Of a stretch of 64,000 nt of DNA, positions 1 through 13,315 are shown in pieces; the stretch's first letter is position 1, and the number at the start of each line of letters is the position of its first letter. The stretch comes from Micropterix aruncella (lineage: Eukaryota > Arthropoda > Insecta > Lepidoptera > Micropterigidae): the NCBI GenBank assembly GCA_944548615.1, contig OX155973.1, positions 19,034,160-19,098,159 on the forward strand, written 5' to 3'. The notes beneath the pieces were generated by a model. It saw only the letters and a list, made by a program, of their open reading frames with translations. It ran no database searches and was not told the origin of the DNA. A program made the translations under genes and the position numbers.

Positions 1-109
1 CATTTTCCCATACAAAATGTCCATGAGTTTCGTAACTGTCAAACATTTAATGTTCATCCCGTCGATACGGTAAACTGTCCCCTCAAATTAAAGAACGTAT
101 TTAAATAAA

Positions 110-633
<524 letters not shown>

Positions 634-1524
634 TTACCAAATAAATAAATAAAAATAAAATACTGATCTTTAGCTAAAAATAACAATAGCATTGCCGACT
701 TACTAACAGTTACATAATGACAAATACATTCATTTCTTCAAAAAGATTATCACTAGATAAGGCTACGTTTTTATAAAAATTTTAGATAGACATTCTTTAT
801 TGCACATAAAAAAATACAACATGCAGAATTATTGCTTAAATTACAATCTCCTACAGCCAACCTTCGTAAACAAAATAATGTATATGTCAGTACAGTAAAA
901 TAAACGAAAAAAAAACATAATACCTTAAACAAAAATAAATCAAATTATAAAAATGCCTGTTTTTAATGAATTCATTAGGATTTATAGGATATACGCAAGG
1001 GACGGAGACCAGGAAAGGATGCAATGGTATAAAAAGTGGTATAAGATGGCTTTTTGAACATCCACTTCAGTCAATTATACCGTAGTAGATAAGCAAAATA
1101 AACAGAGAAGAGCGTATTGGGAATTGGGATCTATAGCATATTCCTCAGCTCCTTGAACGAATATCCATGTTTTTGGAGAGAGTATACTTGATATGATTTG
1201 ATTGAATAAATGGGAAGCGTAGTGCTCCGGAATTAGGTACATTTTCAGGGCCTTTCGATATTTTTTATCCTGACAGATAATGATGTGTCAATCTATCCTC
1301 TCTCCCCTTCCGCCCCCCCCCCCTCCCCCGCCTCTCAAAGCATGTAAGACGTACGAATCTCTCGAAATGATCCCAACTCGACGATTTATCAAGTGGATCC
1401 ACGACTTCAATCAGGATCTTTGAGGCGAGAATCTTAATCTTTTCATTCGACGTAGCGATGAGAGTCGGAGAAATTCCTCATACAGCGAATATCACTCTCA
1501 AACGGCGAGTGAATATCGAACGTT
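634..1524. other. intergenic/intronic, LINE-tail-like and pyrimidine-rich stretches
   Basis: No coding sequence recognised. At 785-960 the sequence resembles a minus-strand LINE 3' UTR (TTTATTGCAC followed by A-rich DNA). A C-rich pyrimidine tract lies at 1295-1335. The remainder looks unique. Confidence 0.4.
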
Positions 1525-2530
1525 ATATACAGAGTGAATTTCTTATTAGTAACATAGTTGTAAAGTTTGCATCAGTACGAGCATATCGGGAGCTAATGGG
1601 CCCTTGCTGAGTTGGCCACGAAGACCCATTCTGTTCAGGGTTAGTCACACTCACGGGTCAACACCCATCAGGCGGTCTCCACGCATGAAGTGCGAGCCCG
1701 GGCAGGACTCTGGCCTTAGGGCTAGTTTCCCCTAGGAGTCAATCTTCTGGCACTCCTGGACGGTCTGCGCACCGTACAGCGTAAGCCAATTGATTGTGCA
1801 CTATGACTAACAGTCGGGGGAGTCTGGAAGCAGTACTGTTTAATATAGAGCGGGGGTGTTTGCAGACCTTACGGCGACTGCCCTTGAAACGACCATCGGC
1901 TACCCGATCCTTGGTGAACAGCCGGGCATAGGATGCCGTGGTCCGCGATAGATTCGGTTTACACCGTTTCACCGCTTCGTAAGGGAGAGGACCGCGCAAG
2001 AGACCTCGAACTCGTAACCAATCGTGGAGTAATCTGGTCGCAATCGGAAGTAAGGGCGTGAGTGTAAGCCCTCTGGGTAACACACCTGGTTATCTCGCGG
2101 ATAAGGCGTTAGCCTCTTACGGGCATGTGACGGAGCTTGACGGTGGACTGTTTTGTCCAAGTCTTCTGCGCTCACTTCACGGGAGATAGAACGAACAATC
2201 GTTAAAACTTCCTGAGGTGACGGGTTCGCCCGTTGTAGTTGACAACTCTATTCAGAACGAGCATATGAACGACTTTTGATTATAAAAATAAAATATTAAT
2301 AAAAAATATGTTAGTCTTTTGTTTTTTTTTTTAATTCTGAAAAAATGTTTTTAAAGAAAGTATTTAAAGCGCTGTGCGAGCTGCGCCTTCTAGCGGTAGG
2401 TAAAATATCGCAAATAAACAATATTCGCGATATTTAACCTACGGATAGATAGCGCAGCGCGCTGAATGCTTGTTTGCTTACTTGACCATACTGATTCATT
2501 CACTAGAAGGATCACTCATAAAAGAGTCAC
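1525..2530. mobile_element. mariner-type MITE (family m1), split by element X1
   Basis: The left piece (1525-1586) and right piece (2252 to about 2530) together match the complete MITE at 5423-5820. They share a CAGAGTGA-type end, ATCAGTACGA, CTTTTGATTA, and the internal palindrome around TAGCGGTAGGTAAAATATCG. Element X1 sits between them with a 15-bp target duplication. The outer right boundary is approximate. Confidence 0.65.
1587..2251 (+). mobile_element. element X, copy X1 (SINE-like, full length)
   Basis: A GC-rich unit from GGGAGCTAATGGGCCC to the 3' hairpin ACGGG-TTCG-CCCGT (2220-2233) and GTTGACAACTCTA. Flanks carry a 15-bp direct repeat, TCAGTACGAGCATAT at 1572-1586 and TCAGAACGAGCATAT at 2252-2266 (one mismatch), as expected of target-primed reverse transcription. 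There is no poly-A tail and no convincing ORF. The family is not recognised. Copies recur throughout the left two thirds of the window. Confidence 0.85.
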
Positions 2531-3029
2531 ATGTAAAAATGTGACTTTCTGCATTAAAATTCGTTTTGCAGTATTTGTAAAACAAATTCGAGAGTGGTGT
2601 AAGTTTTTATATCGACAAGCATGATAAGTGCAGAGAAGGTTCCTGTCCGAAGATCGTATTGCTCATGTTATTGTTTCTATAAAATTGGTAGAAAACGTCG
2701 CGACAGCTATAAAGCTCTACGTATTACGCCCGATTGTGTTTCTTCGTGAACTTACATCAAAATTAATACGTTAGAGCGGAATATAAAACGAATGATGGTC
2801 ACTTTTCTAGCATAAAACTACCAATCGAACATAAAGCGGTATAATCTAAGACCGGATGACATGTTTTTAATCTAATTCAGATAGTTTCATGTTTGGCAAG
2901 TAGTTTTGTGCGGCAAAAGATAGAATCTTTCATTCCTCTACAAAGCACTGCTCTGTCTCGTTCGCTTGAGTTATTTTCCGACATTAGTTCACGTATTCGT
3001 TTCTTTCTCGTGATTTTATAGCACACTAT
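2531..3029. other. unannotated stretch
   Basis: No gene or element recognised. The segment at 2768-2795 (GTTAGAGCGGAATATAAAACG) reappears inverted near 6278-6300, so part may be a dispersed repeat. Confidence 0.4.
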
Positions 3030-3392
3030 TGGAATGTTACCCGGCGATGATTGCGTATTCGCTTCCTTTGTGGCCTTAACAAACACATGTACAACCTCAA
3101 GCTTCGAGACACAAAAATGTGCAGGTTCTGCCAAGGGGCAGAGGAAACTCCCCTACACCTCATGTGCGAGTGTGGCCCGCTGATGCGTAAAAGATACACC
3201 CAGTTGAGTGGGCATTACCTCCAACCTGAGGAGGTAAAACAATCTGCCGCCAAAATCCTGTTGCAGTTCTTAAATGACACGAGGCTTAGCGCAGAACTAT
3301 AGTAGGTAGCGAACACAATAGATCAGCAATGGTCGCAGTGTTACAAGGCTCATAAAGACCCTAGAAAAGCCCCACACAGATAATAATTAAAA
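3030..3392 (+). mobile_element. LINE fragment, C-terminal zinc knuckle after RNase H
   Basis: The frame beginning near 3051 encodes about 83 residues with a CxxC...HLxCEC arrangement (CRFCQ, then HLMCECGPL). This is the zinc-binding tail that follows the RNase H domain in I/Loa-type non-LTR retrotransposons. A short 3' UTR follows with AAAGCCCCACACAGATAATAA, a typical LINE tail start. The upstream RT and RNase H are absent, so this is a 5'-truncated insertion. Confidence 0.75.
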
Positions 3393-3462
3393 AAACGCTT
3401 CCTTCCCTCTTCCATCCCTCCTTTCCTCCCCCCCCCCCCTTCCTTCCTTCTCTTCCCCTATT
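3393..3462 (+). repeat. polypyrimidine tract (CCTT/C-run)
   Basis: About 70 bases almost entirely C and T, including a C11 run. It directly follows the LINE tail. Confidence 0.8.
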
Positions 3463-3604
3463 AGGCCTATGTTACTCACCGTTCATTCCGTACCTATATT
3501 CAAAAAATCACACCGGTTCAATGGTCCTTTTCAACTCCCACGTCTAGTGGCGAGTTACAACAAATTGGATAGCGCAAAATATTATTCGGGCTCAAATACC
3601 TATG
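3463..3604. repeat. dispersed-repeat fragment left of the LINE
   Basis: Contains CTAGTGGCGAGTTACAACAAA. A close relative (TTTAGTGGCGAGGTACAAC) lies at 5264-5285 on the other side of the intervening LINE. The LINE may therefore have inserted into one older repeat, or two copies may flank it. Confidence 0.4.
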
Positions 3605-5216
3605 TAGAAAACATAAATCTCCACCATGGCAATTGGGGAACTAGTAAAGCTCATATTCAAAGCCTTGGACTTTTTTAATCTTTTAGAAAACATAAATCAA
3701 CCACCATGGCAATTGGGGAACTAGTAAAGCTCATATTAAAAGCCTTGGACAACTCTCTAAATCCGCTCGCGGTATTCTGTGATTTGTACAAGGCTTTCGA
3801 TTCTGTCAATCATGATATCCTTCTACATAAACTTGAGCTGTACGGATTTAGAGGCAGAACTCTCGATTTAATAAAGTCATATCTTAAAGATAGGTCTCAA
3901 ATTATGGAGATAAAGAAAATTAAATCACTCCCAAAACCTATAACATGTGGAGTACCTCAAGGTTCTATTCTGGGTCCGCTATTATTTATTATTTTTATAA
4001 ATGATGTGGGTGATTCAATGCCCTTAAATTGTAATACATTACTATACGCAGATGACACTAGTTTTGTATTCCAAGGTACAACTAGCGATGAAGTAGGACA
4101 TAATGCCAACAAATGTCTCTCTGTAGCTAGTAACTAGTTTAAAACGAACCAATTATTATTAAATCCCACCAAAACCGTAGCCATGAATTTTGCCTTTAAA
4201 AAAGTTAACAATATCAATATCATCATGGACTCTAATAAAGTTCAGGTCGTTAACGCGGCCAAATTTCTAGGTATTACAATAGACCAGAAATTAAACTGGA
4301 GTCCACATATCGAGAGGCTATCGAAGGAACTGTGTTCTGCTATTTATGCCATACGAAAAATCAAATTTCTAGCCGGTGAACAAGCCGCAATGAGCACATA
4401 CTATGCGTGCTTTCATTCGAAGATGGCTTATGGTATCCTAACATGGGGTAATGCACCAGATAGCCATCGTATTTTTATACTGCAAAAGCAAGCTCTCAGG
4501 ACGATATTTGGGTTAAAAAGAGACGACCACTGTGGTCCGATCTTTAAAAATAAAAAATATTAACATTTCAATCTGAATTTATATATCAGTGCATAATTTA
4601 TGCGAAAGCAAATTTGAAAAACGAGGAAAAGCATTCGAGTCTGCATGAACATAACACTCGCAATAAAAATAATGTAGTAATCCCCAAAGTGCGGCTTTCT
4701 TTATACCAGAGATCATATTTATATTTGGGGTTTAAATTTTTCAACTCATTGCCAGCAGAAATTAAAATACTTCAATAAGTTGCATTTAAGAAATGCATAA
4801 AAAGAAACTTAGCCATGCATGCTCTCTATAATTTTGATGAATTTGACAAGGCCGTCTTAGTTTTTAAAAAATAAATTAGCTTTTATCAAATTTGTTCTGT
4901 ATTTTGTCACCGTAGTTTTAATTTTATTGTAAAACTTGTTGTTTATTAACTGATTATTTTAAAATGTCTTGATTGACTATTTTTAAAACTTATTGATAGA
5001 TTATTTAAAAATGTCGTTTACATTTTTTTTTGTTATTTGAGTCTGTAAGATTGAATTTTTATAATTGATCCGATGGTGTCTTGCTTTTACATATAAAAAG
5101 TATATGTACACGTAATGAAGTTGTAATACCTTCTAGAAAATGTAACATGACGTATTCCACAGTATGTACTTTTTGGAATTAATAAAATATGACTATGACT
5201 ATGACTATGACTATAC
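3605..5216 (+). mobile_element. jockey-like LINE, 5'-truncated, RT domain pseudogene
   Basis: Encodes reverse transcriptase in two broken frames (3706-4137 and 4183-4563). Visible motifs are FCDLYKAFD, GVPQGSILGPLLF, and the YADD catalytic box in LLYADDTSF, then KFLGITIDQKL and the C-terminal GILTWGNAP...RTIFGL. A stop near 4136 and a shift before 4183 disable it. The 3' UTR ends in (GACTAT)n at 5186-5216, a repeat tail in place of poly-A. The extreme 5' segment (TAGAAAACATAAATC...GCCTTGGAC) is present twice, at 3605-3671 and 3683-3751. The same family recurs at 33328-34608. Confidence 0.85.
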
Positions 5217-5405
5217 TAATTTTCATGGAGATCGGTTGAACGGCGTAGAAGTTGATGCGCTACAGCGCTATTTAGTGGCGAGGTACAACAAAGCGGATAG
5301 CATAAAAATTTCATGAATGAAAAATACACATGAACGTCCAACTTTCATGGTGAAGGTTCAAGCGGTGTCGAATTCTATTAGGCTCGGACAGACAGACAGA
5401 TAGTA
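5217..5405. repeat. dispersed-repeat fragment
   Basis: Begins TTTTCATGGAGATCGGTTGA and includes the TTTAGTGGCGAGGTACAAC motif. This style of motif is common in Lepidopteran interspersed repeats. It has no coding sequence. Confidence 0.45.
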
Positions 5406-5422
5406 TACCAACTTCCATTATA

Positions 5423-5820
5423 CAGATGAGTTTTAATTAATCGGCATCCTTGAAAGGGGTGAATCAGTACGAAGTAAGCAACTTTTGATTAATAATTGTA
5501 ATAAAAACGATGTTTTTTTTCTAATATTTAGGAAAAATTGTATAAAAAGCGCTGATTACATGTGCTATCTAGCGGTAGGCAAAATATCGCTAATATTGCT
5601 TATTATCAATATTTTACCTACCGATAGATGGCGCAGCGCGCTCAAACACTTGCCAAACTTGTTTTTTATTTAAGAGTCAAGTTTTACAAATTATTAAATA
5701 AAAAAACAAACAAAAAATATTTTAAAAAAAATTTTCTTCATCTTTTTTAATCAAAAGTTGCTTAGTAGCTCCTACCGAATCACTTCCTTGAAGGATGCCG
5801 GATAATTAAAACTCACCCCG
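5423..5820. mobile_element. mariner-type MITE, complete (family m1)
   Basis: Flanked by TA on both sides (5421-5422, 5821-5822). The ends are about 65-bp imperfect terminal inverted repeats: CAGATGAGTTTTAATTAATC on the left and CGGGGTGAGTTTTAATTATC read inward from the right. Both then contain GGCATCCTT and GCAACTTTTGATTA. An internal palindrome centred on the TAGCGGTAGG/CCTACCGATAG arms allows extensive folding. No transposase is encoded. Related copies lie at 1525-2530, 25765-25985 and 32118-32294. Confidence 0.85.
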
Positions 5821-5822
5821 TA

Positions 5823-6356
5823 TAAATTTATTCTTTTCTTTAAGATTTTGTCTTTCCCGTAATAAAATGAATACATATATGAATGAATACGTATATGGTT
5901 GAATACGTATAATGGACCTATACCCCTCCCTGAGAATTCCATAACCTGCTGAGGGCAATTTATTTCGCATTAGGCTGCTCGCTTTACATTATATTTCTCT
6001 TTGATTTTCCGGAACGTTAGGCCCCGCGGAAAATGAATGCAACACGCAGCCACTGGAGATTGAAATCAATGCCACATACTTTTTCACATCTGCTACTTTA
6101 CAGGGAAAATCACACGCAATATTTTATTATTGGCATTTCTTAGAAATAATGTAATTAGGTAAATAATAGGTAATAATTAGGTAAATAAAATACGCAGCAT
6201 AAAAGTCGTTAAAAAGTAGTACCTAGTATAATAAGAAAGGTAGGATAATCATTGGATATATGTATGTATAATCGTTTCATATTCCGCTCTAACGTTATTG
6301 CTCTGTCTTGTTTGTTATAGTCTAGAATAATAAACGATACGATATATATCTATCAA
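5823..6356. other. unannotated stretch
   Basis: AT-rich, with no coding sequence or recognised element apart from a short inverted match to 2768-2795 near 6278. Confidence 0.4.
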
Positions 6357-6450
6357 CAGGGGCGGATCTATATAAGGGCTTTTTGGGCTGCAGCCCAGGG
6401 CCCCGTGGATATAAAGGGCCCCAGCCTTCATTGAAAACAATGGACAATAT
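6357..6450 (+). mobile_element. hAT-type terminus (CAGGGGCGGATCTA)
   Basis: CAGGGGCGGATCTA followed by GGGCTGCAGCCCAGGGCCCC is the kind of terminus found on animal hAT elements. No matching right terminus was found downstream, so the element is truncated or has lost its other end. The 3' limit is approximate. Confidence 0.55.
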
Positions 6451-6767
6451 TGTGAAATGAGTTCCTACCGATGTCAATAGGTAACTAGTAATGAATTTTT
6501 AAATTTTACTTATATTAACTAGCTTTACAATTAATATCAATACTTGCTTAATTAAGCTACTAATTCAGATATTATTACAATTAGTATTAATGTTGTTTAG
6601 TTTAATGTTGTTTAGTAGCAATAGCATTAGTGTTAATGTTGTTTAGTAGCAACGTTTTCTTACGCTAATCAATTTGTCTATTTTTTAGTGAAAAGTAAAA
6701 TGTCTTACAGTTGTGTTTGTAAACAAATAAAATATTATATTGTCCTGTTTATTTTCTGGCTGTATAT

Positions 6768-7036
6768 ATAAAAAAGGCTGTATAATGTTATCAAAATACG
6801 GTAAACCAGTATAAAATTATATAATATTACAAAATATGTAAAGAAGCATTGTAGACATACACAACACATTGTAACAGTATAATATTTTTATATTTGATAA
6901 GTTTTGTAAAGAAATCCGTTTATAGGATGATGTTTTCATTTAAAATAAAATTAGTAAAAGCTACTTAAAAAGCAGTGAAGGAAATCCCAGATTGGATCGG
7001 GAAATGCTAATATTTGAATGAGATATACTTACGGAT
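6768..7036 (+). repeat. local direct duplication, copy 1
   Basis: This segment, from AAAAGGCTGTATAATGTTAT to ATATACTTACGGATG, is repeated with few changes at 7408-7665. Copy 2 lacks about 25 bp in the middle. It is non-coding and may be the interior of the hAT relic that begins at 6357. Confidence 0.85.
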
Positions 7037-7407
7037 GTGCACGACTTTCGACGGTGCAATGTAAGTTTAAAGGTCCTTTTGCAGTCGACTAACGATCACT
7101 ATTCATACATATATCTCAAAAATCAAGCTAATCCTTTTGCAACACAAAATGCCTCCAATTGAGACGAATTAAAGTGAAAAAATCAAAAATTAAACAATTT
7201 GATCACTTCGGCAAAGCCATATCGTGTATATGATGGTGACATATCGAAATATTTTAAATTTCGAATGCTACCAACATTTAAAATATGATACAATTAGGCT
7301 GAGTTTGTTATTAACGAGCCATTAAATCGAAATAAAAATAAAAAACTCCATATTATGCTTAATGAAATGAAAGAAGAAACTTCAATCTTAATTTCTGGCA
7401 GAGAAGT

Positions 7408-7665
7408 TTATAAAAAAGGCTGTATAATGTTATCAAAATGCGGTAAACCAGTATAACATTGTATAATATTAAAAAATATGTAAAGAAGCATTGTAGAAAA
7501 CAGTATAATATTTTTATATTTGATAAGTTTTGTAAAGAAATCCGTTTATAGGATAATGTTTTTATTTAAAGTAAAATTAGTAAAAGCTACTTAAAAAGCA
7601 GCGAAGGAAATCCCAGATTGGATCGGGAAATGCTAATATTTGAATGAGATATACTTACGGATGTC
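7408..7665 (+). repeat. local direct duplication, copy 2
   Basis: Second copy of the 6768-7036 segment. It stops at ATATACTTACGGATG, exactly where element X2 begins, so the X2 insertion or its junction defines the end of the visible repeat. Confidence 0.85.
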
Positions 7666-7669
7666 GTGC

Positions 7670-8229
7670 CGTCGGATGGGTGTTGACCCGTGAGTGTGAC
7701 CGACCCTGAACACATGGGTCATCGTGGCCAACTCATTATGGGCCCGTTAGCTCCCGTTAGCTCCCTCGTTAGCACTCTGACTAACAGTCGGGGGAGTCTG
7801 GAAGCAGTACTGTTTCCTATAGAGCGGGGATGGTTGCGGACCTTACGGCGACTGCTCTTGAAACGACCATCGGCTACCCGATACTGGGTGAACAACCTGG
7901 CAAAGGATGCCGTGGTCCGCGATAGATTCGGTATACACAGTTTCACCGCTTCGTAAGGGAGAGGACCGCACAAGCGACGTCAAACTCGTAACCAAGCGAG
8001 AGACCAGAGTAATCTGGTCGCAATTGGAAGTAAGGGCGTGAAGGTAAGCCCGCTGCGTAACACACCTGGTTATCTCGCGGTTAAGGCGTTCGCCTCTTAC
8101 GGGCATGTGGCTGAGTCTGACGGTGGACTGTTTTGTCCAAGTCTTCTGCGCTCACTTCAGGTGGATAGAACGACTAATCGTTGAAACTTCCCGAGGTCAC
8201 GGGTTCGCCCGTTGTAGTTGACATCTCTA
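7670..8229 (+). mobile_element. element X, copy X2, with inverted 5' segment
   Basis: From about 7773 to 8229 the copy runs in plus orientation to the standard 3' end (GTTGACATCTCTA). The preceding 90 bases (7670-7765) are the 5' part of X in the opposite orientation, ending GTTAGCTCCC. A 5' inversion of this kind is the twin-priming signature of LINE-machinery insertion. No clear target duplication was seen. Confidence 0.8.
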
Positions 8230-8388
8230 GTTATATCGTTAAATATATTCGACATGAGGGAATCATTTTATTTTAATACGAGAACACTGCTTTCATTTTT
8301 GGAACAACAGCTGTAAACGACAACATTCAAATAAAACCAAAAAGGATGATGTGATGAAACTTACAGAAAAACAATTTGGAAAAGAATG

Positions 8389-8672
8389 ACACCGTTTCAC
8401 CGCTACGTAAGGGAGAGGACCGCGAAGGGACCTCGAACTCGTAACCAGTCGGGCGACCGCAGTAATCTGGTCGCAACTGGATGTAAGGGAGTGAGTGTCG
8501 GCCCGCTGGATAACATACCTAGCGATCTCGCGGATGAGGCGTTGGTCTCTTACAGGCATGTGGCGGAGCTTGACGGTGAACTGTTTGCGCTCAGTTCACG
8601 GGAGACAGAACGATCAAATTTCGGTAATACTTCCTGAGGTGACGGGTTCGCCCGTTGCAGTTGACAGCTCTA
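8389..8672 (+). mobile_element. element X, copy X3 (5'-truncated)
   Basis: Starts inside the family consensus at ACACCGTTTCACCGC and runs to the usual 3' hairpin and GTTGACAGCTCTA. The missing 5' half with an intact 3' end is typical of incomplete reverse transcription. Confidence 0.8.
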
Positions 8673-9185
8673 CTTGTACCTCTTACTTTTATTATGATAA
8701 ATAGGATGGTACCTACCCTTCTTTAAGTAAGAAAGTCATGTCGGCACATCTTGTCCTGTCTTGTACGAGTATATATATATGTGGCCATTCTATGCGTTTC
8801 CTAGAGAAATGATTTAATCGCGCTTGATGTTAAACAGGTCAGGCGCGTTGCCAGGAAAATGAAGGAAAAGGCGTCAGTGCGATGCAGCACCTTCCTGCTG
8901 CAGCGGATAAAGTGACACTTAGGGGAACCATTAGCAAGCACTTATAAAAAATGCTGCGCTGAAATCTCCGAATTAAAATTCAGACAGAAACGCGGCTGTA
9001 GTACGGATACGGAGAGAACGGTATGCTTTTAGCGCAGGCCAAGAATTTCTGTGGTTATACGAATTAATATAAAATACATCTTCCTCTAAGGGAATATATA
9101 TCTTAAGGAAAGTTATATAGTACATATCTTTCTAACGGTTAGCTGTAAGAAATCGTAAAGCGATATGCCCGCCGTTTGCACTAAT
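8673..9185. other. unannotated stretch
   Basis: No coding sequence or repeat recognised. A somewhat GC-richer patch lies at 8820-9050. Confidence 0.4.
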
Positions 9186-10262
9186 TAAAAGGTTATTAAA
9201 GTTTTATTTTATTGATTTTATTTTCATTTTTATTTTCATTTCTTAGGAAAACTTACAGATAGTTAAACATATATAAATACACATTGAGAGATATGTGCTG
9301 AAGGCCAATTAAAAGTTTTCACACAATGACATATTAAAAAGATACAACAAGTGAATAAACAAACAACTATAACTAGATAGACGCTAACATTTCTAAGAAG
9401 AAAAGAACATATTGTTAAGTATAAGTTTCAAATTTCGAGAAGAGGTGTTGAATAGGTCAATATCAACTTCTCGCGCCAATACATTAAAACATCTACTCGC
9501 TCGTATGACATAAGAATTATTCTTATAATTCGTTTTTTCAGTGGGCACGTAAAGCAGGTTGGGATGCCTGAGACGCGCACCAGGGGTACGTAAGCCCAAA
9601 CGTCCAAGCAACTCGGGACAGTCAACCTTTCCATTTGCAATGTTTAGAAGATAGGACAGGTCCGCTATGCTCCTTTCTTACAACGCGTTGAATTTCTTAC
9701 AACGCGTTGAATAGCTAGGAATGTATGATTTAATTCTGAATTGCAAGTACCTGAGGAACCGTTTTTTGAATGCCCTCTATGCGAGTTATATAAGTATCAT
9801 AAGATGGGTTCCAAACCTGAGACGCATATTCGAGATGACTTCGAACAAATGCACAGTATAGTATTTTGAAGGTTTTACCTTTTTCAAATTCTGCTGACAT
9901 TCTAATTACAAAACCTAGTGCTTTGGACGCTCTCTTGACAATGTTGTCAATATGTTCATTAAAAAGCAGCTTAGAATCAAAAGTCACACCTAAATCTTTA
10001 ATGGAGGAAACTCTAGCCAAGGTGCTATTTTGAAGTTTGTAATTATATAGAGACGGTAGAGGCTTACGTGTGAAGGAGCAAATATAACACTTAGATACAT
10101 TAAGGTCTAATTTGTTTAAGAGACAATAAGTTTGGAATCTATCCAGATCTTCTTGCAGTTTAACAGAATCATCCGGCGTCTTGATAGGGCATATGATCTT
10201 CATATCATCTGCATAAAGTAAGATTTTGGAGTGGTGAAAACTGGTAGAAACATTATCCATTT
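9186..10262 (-). mobile_element. jockey-like LINE fragment, RT C-terminal half
   Basis: The minus-strand frame at 9730-10260 encodes the RT palm with the YADD box (LLYADDMKI). It continues with NKLDLNVSKC, KDLGVTFDSKL and the thumb-like ALGFVIRMS...HLEYASQVW. A second broken frame (9393-9611) carries the C-terminus. Coding stops abruptly at the right edge, so the copy is 5'-truncated. An AT-rich tail lies at 9186-9250. Confidence 0.85.
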
Positions 10263-10364
10263 ATATCCATGTCATCCGTCACTGGCGGCTTATCAGTCCT
10301 TTGTCCCCCCTATTTCATCTAATGACTATTAATCCCTTAAACGGTTTACATGAATAGTTTATTG

Positions 10365-10675
10365 CAATATTTAAAAAATATATATTTTTGGTACAAAATA
10401 ATTAATAATGGTTATAGTCTTAACGTAAAATTTAATTTTCATTTGTTTTTTGTTCTTTTTCTTTTGTCTATCAATAAATCACTGCTTAAGAAATGTAAGT
10501 ATAAATAAGGTATAATAACGGAGATATGTACTGTACACATCGTATTAACGGTAAATAGTTTTAACATATAATTAGTCATAGTTTTATTGTTATATTTTGT
10601 ATTTGTTATATATATATATATATAAACGCTGTTTGTTAACCGAATAAAATAAAATAAAAATAAAATAAAAATTAA
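10365..10675 (+). mobile_element. LINE 3' UTR, 5'-truncated insertion
   Basis: Matches 32335-32690 closely, from TTTTGGTACAAAATAATTAA through TCTATCAATAAATCACTGC to GTTTGTTAACCGAATAAAAT and an (AAAAT)n tail. Two copies with the same tail and different genomic neighbours show a dispersed element. No coding part remains. Confidence 0.65.
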
Positions 10676-12084
<1,409 letters not shown>

Positions 12085-12650
12085 TTACAGGTAAATTTAA
12101 ATTCAAATTATTTATTTTACAAAAAATCATAATATTAGTTACAATTGAATTAAACCTAACCTAACTGGATCACACCAGACGTCCGCACTAAGGTAGGCTC
12201 AGATTGGTATAATTAAGTACTGCCTAATTCTAAATAAAAAAATAATACGCTGAAGAATGCCGTGAAAAATAAAATCAAGTAAACTAAAATTTTAGTAAAA
12301 AATAAAATTTCAAATAATCTTAAAAGGTATGTGATAATAATAATAATATAAAGAACAAAAAGCTTGCCAATCATAATTATATGGTAGGTGAATAATAATG
12401 TGTTAGGAATGGTAAGTTAACTAGGAATAAAGCAAATTAGTTTTTCAGTTTCTTTCTTTCCCTGGGTGATCAACCAGTGGGTTAGTCTTTTTTTGTTTAT
12501 ATTTATTTTTATATTTATACCTTGAGTATAAATGCCGGGTATGTATTTAGTTTTATAGAACAACGACGGTGCCAAGTATAGAAAATGTCTCTGTGCATGG
12601 GTATTATTCAGTTTGGGCACTATGTGGTTACTATTAGTTAGCAATAATAA
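12085..12650 (-). mobile_element. LINE fragment, C-terminus and 3' UTR
   Basis: The minus-strand frame at 12417-12644 encodes a short LINE C-terminus with the AQRHFLYLAPSLF motif (compare FGQRHFVYIAPRIF at 57534). It is followed by a 3' UTR that ends near 12085 in AAATAATTTGAATTT. The RT is lost. The family assignment rests on this motif alone. Confidence 0.55.
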
Positions 12651-13315
12651 AAAAAAAATATTAGAATCCCTCCTGGTGGCCCACCAGGCCCGGGAAAGGA
12701 AATTATTAATCGGTTAGATAAAATGCTCTCAGCCAAATATAGCGCCAAAACGCCCGTTTTTCTGATGATCAAGTATATCCGTAGGAAAGTACGTAATACA
12801 TAGATGCGTCTACCGCATCTCTGTAAGAAGGCTTTAGTAATGAGAGCTGGGCAGAAGATCTGGGTTGGCGGAAGCCCGTTTGAAGTGAATTACCGGAGCG
12901 GAGAATAGGAAAGATGAGGCTCGGTATGCCTCTTCCGCTTCCGTCGTTTGCTTCCATTGCTACGATTGTACTCCCGCTATGGCTGCCAGTACGTATCTTT
13001 GAATATTTTAGCGCTTCATCTCAACCCCGCCGAATTATGCAATGTTCGTAAAGCATTTGTTCCCTCTCTCTCTCTCTCTCTCTCACTCTCCCTATATCTC
13101 GAATGGTATCTGTCATATTCCATTTCTCTTACCACAGGGCTAATATGATTGCACAAGATGTAGCCACGGCTTCAATCAATGACGTCACAGTCTCGAATCT
13201 GTGAAGGACAGAGCCGAATTTATGGGAGGACCTAGCTGCCGCTAGCACGGCGACACAATCGTTGTAAATAAGTTGACCGACCAACACGACATCATCACAG
13301 TATAATAACAACAAC
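12651..13315. other. unannotated stretch with (CT)n tract
   Basis: A (TC)n tract sits at 13058-13083. The GC-richer segment 12780-12960 and the stretch 13150-13310 encode nothing I recognise. Confidence 0.4.

Noticed and set aside
2220..2233. GGGTTCGCCC in X as a tRNA-type B-box promoter
   Set aside because: It lies at the 3' end of the element and forms a perfect hairpin. A functional B-box should be near the 5' end, so the resemblance is probably accidental.
13129..13314. Minus frame with LIEAVATSCAIILAL as a membrane protein exon
   Set aside because: Isolated short frame without splice context. It abuts element X4 and has no recognisable family.
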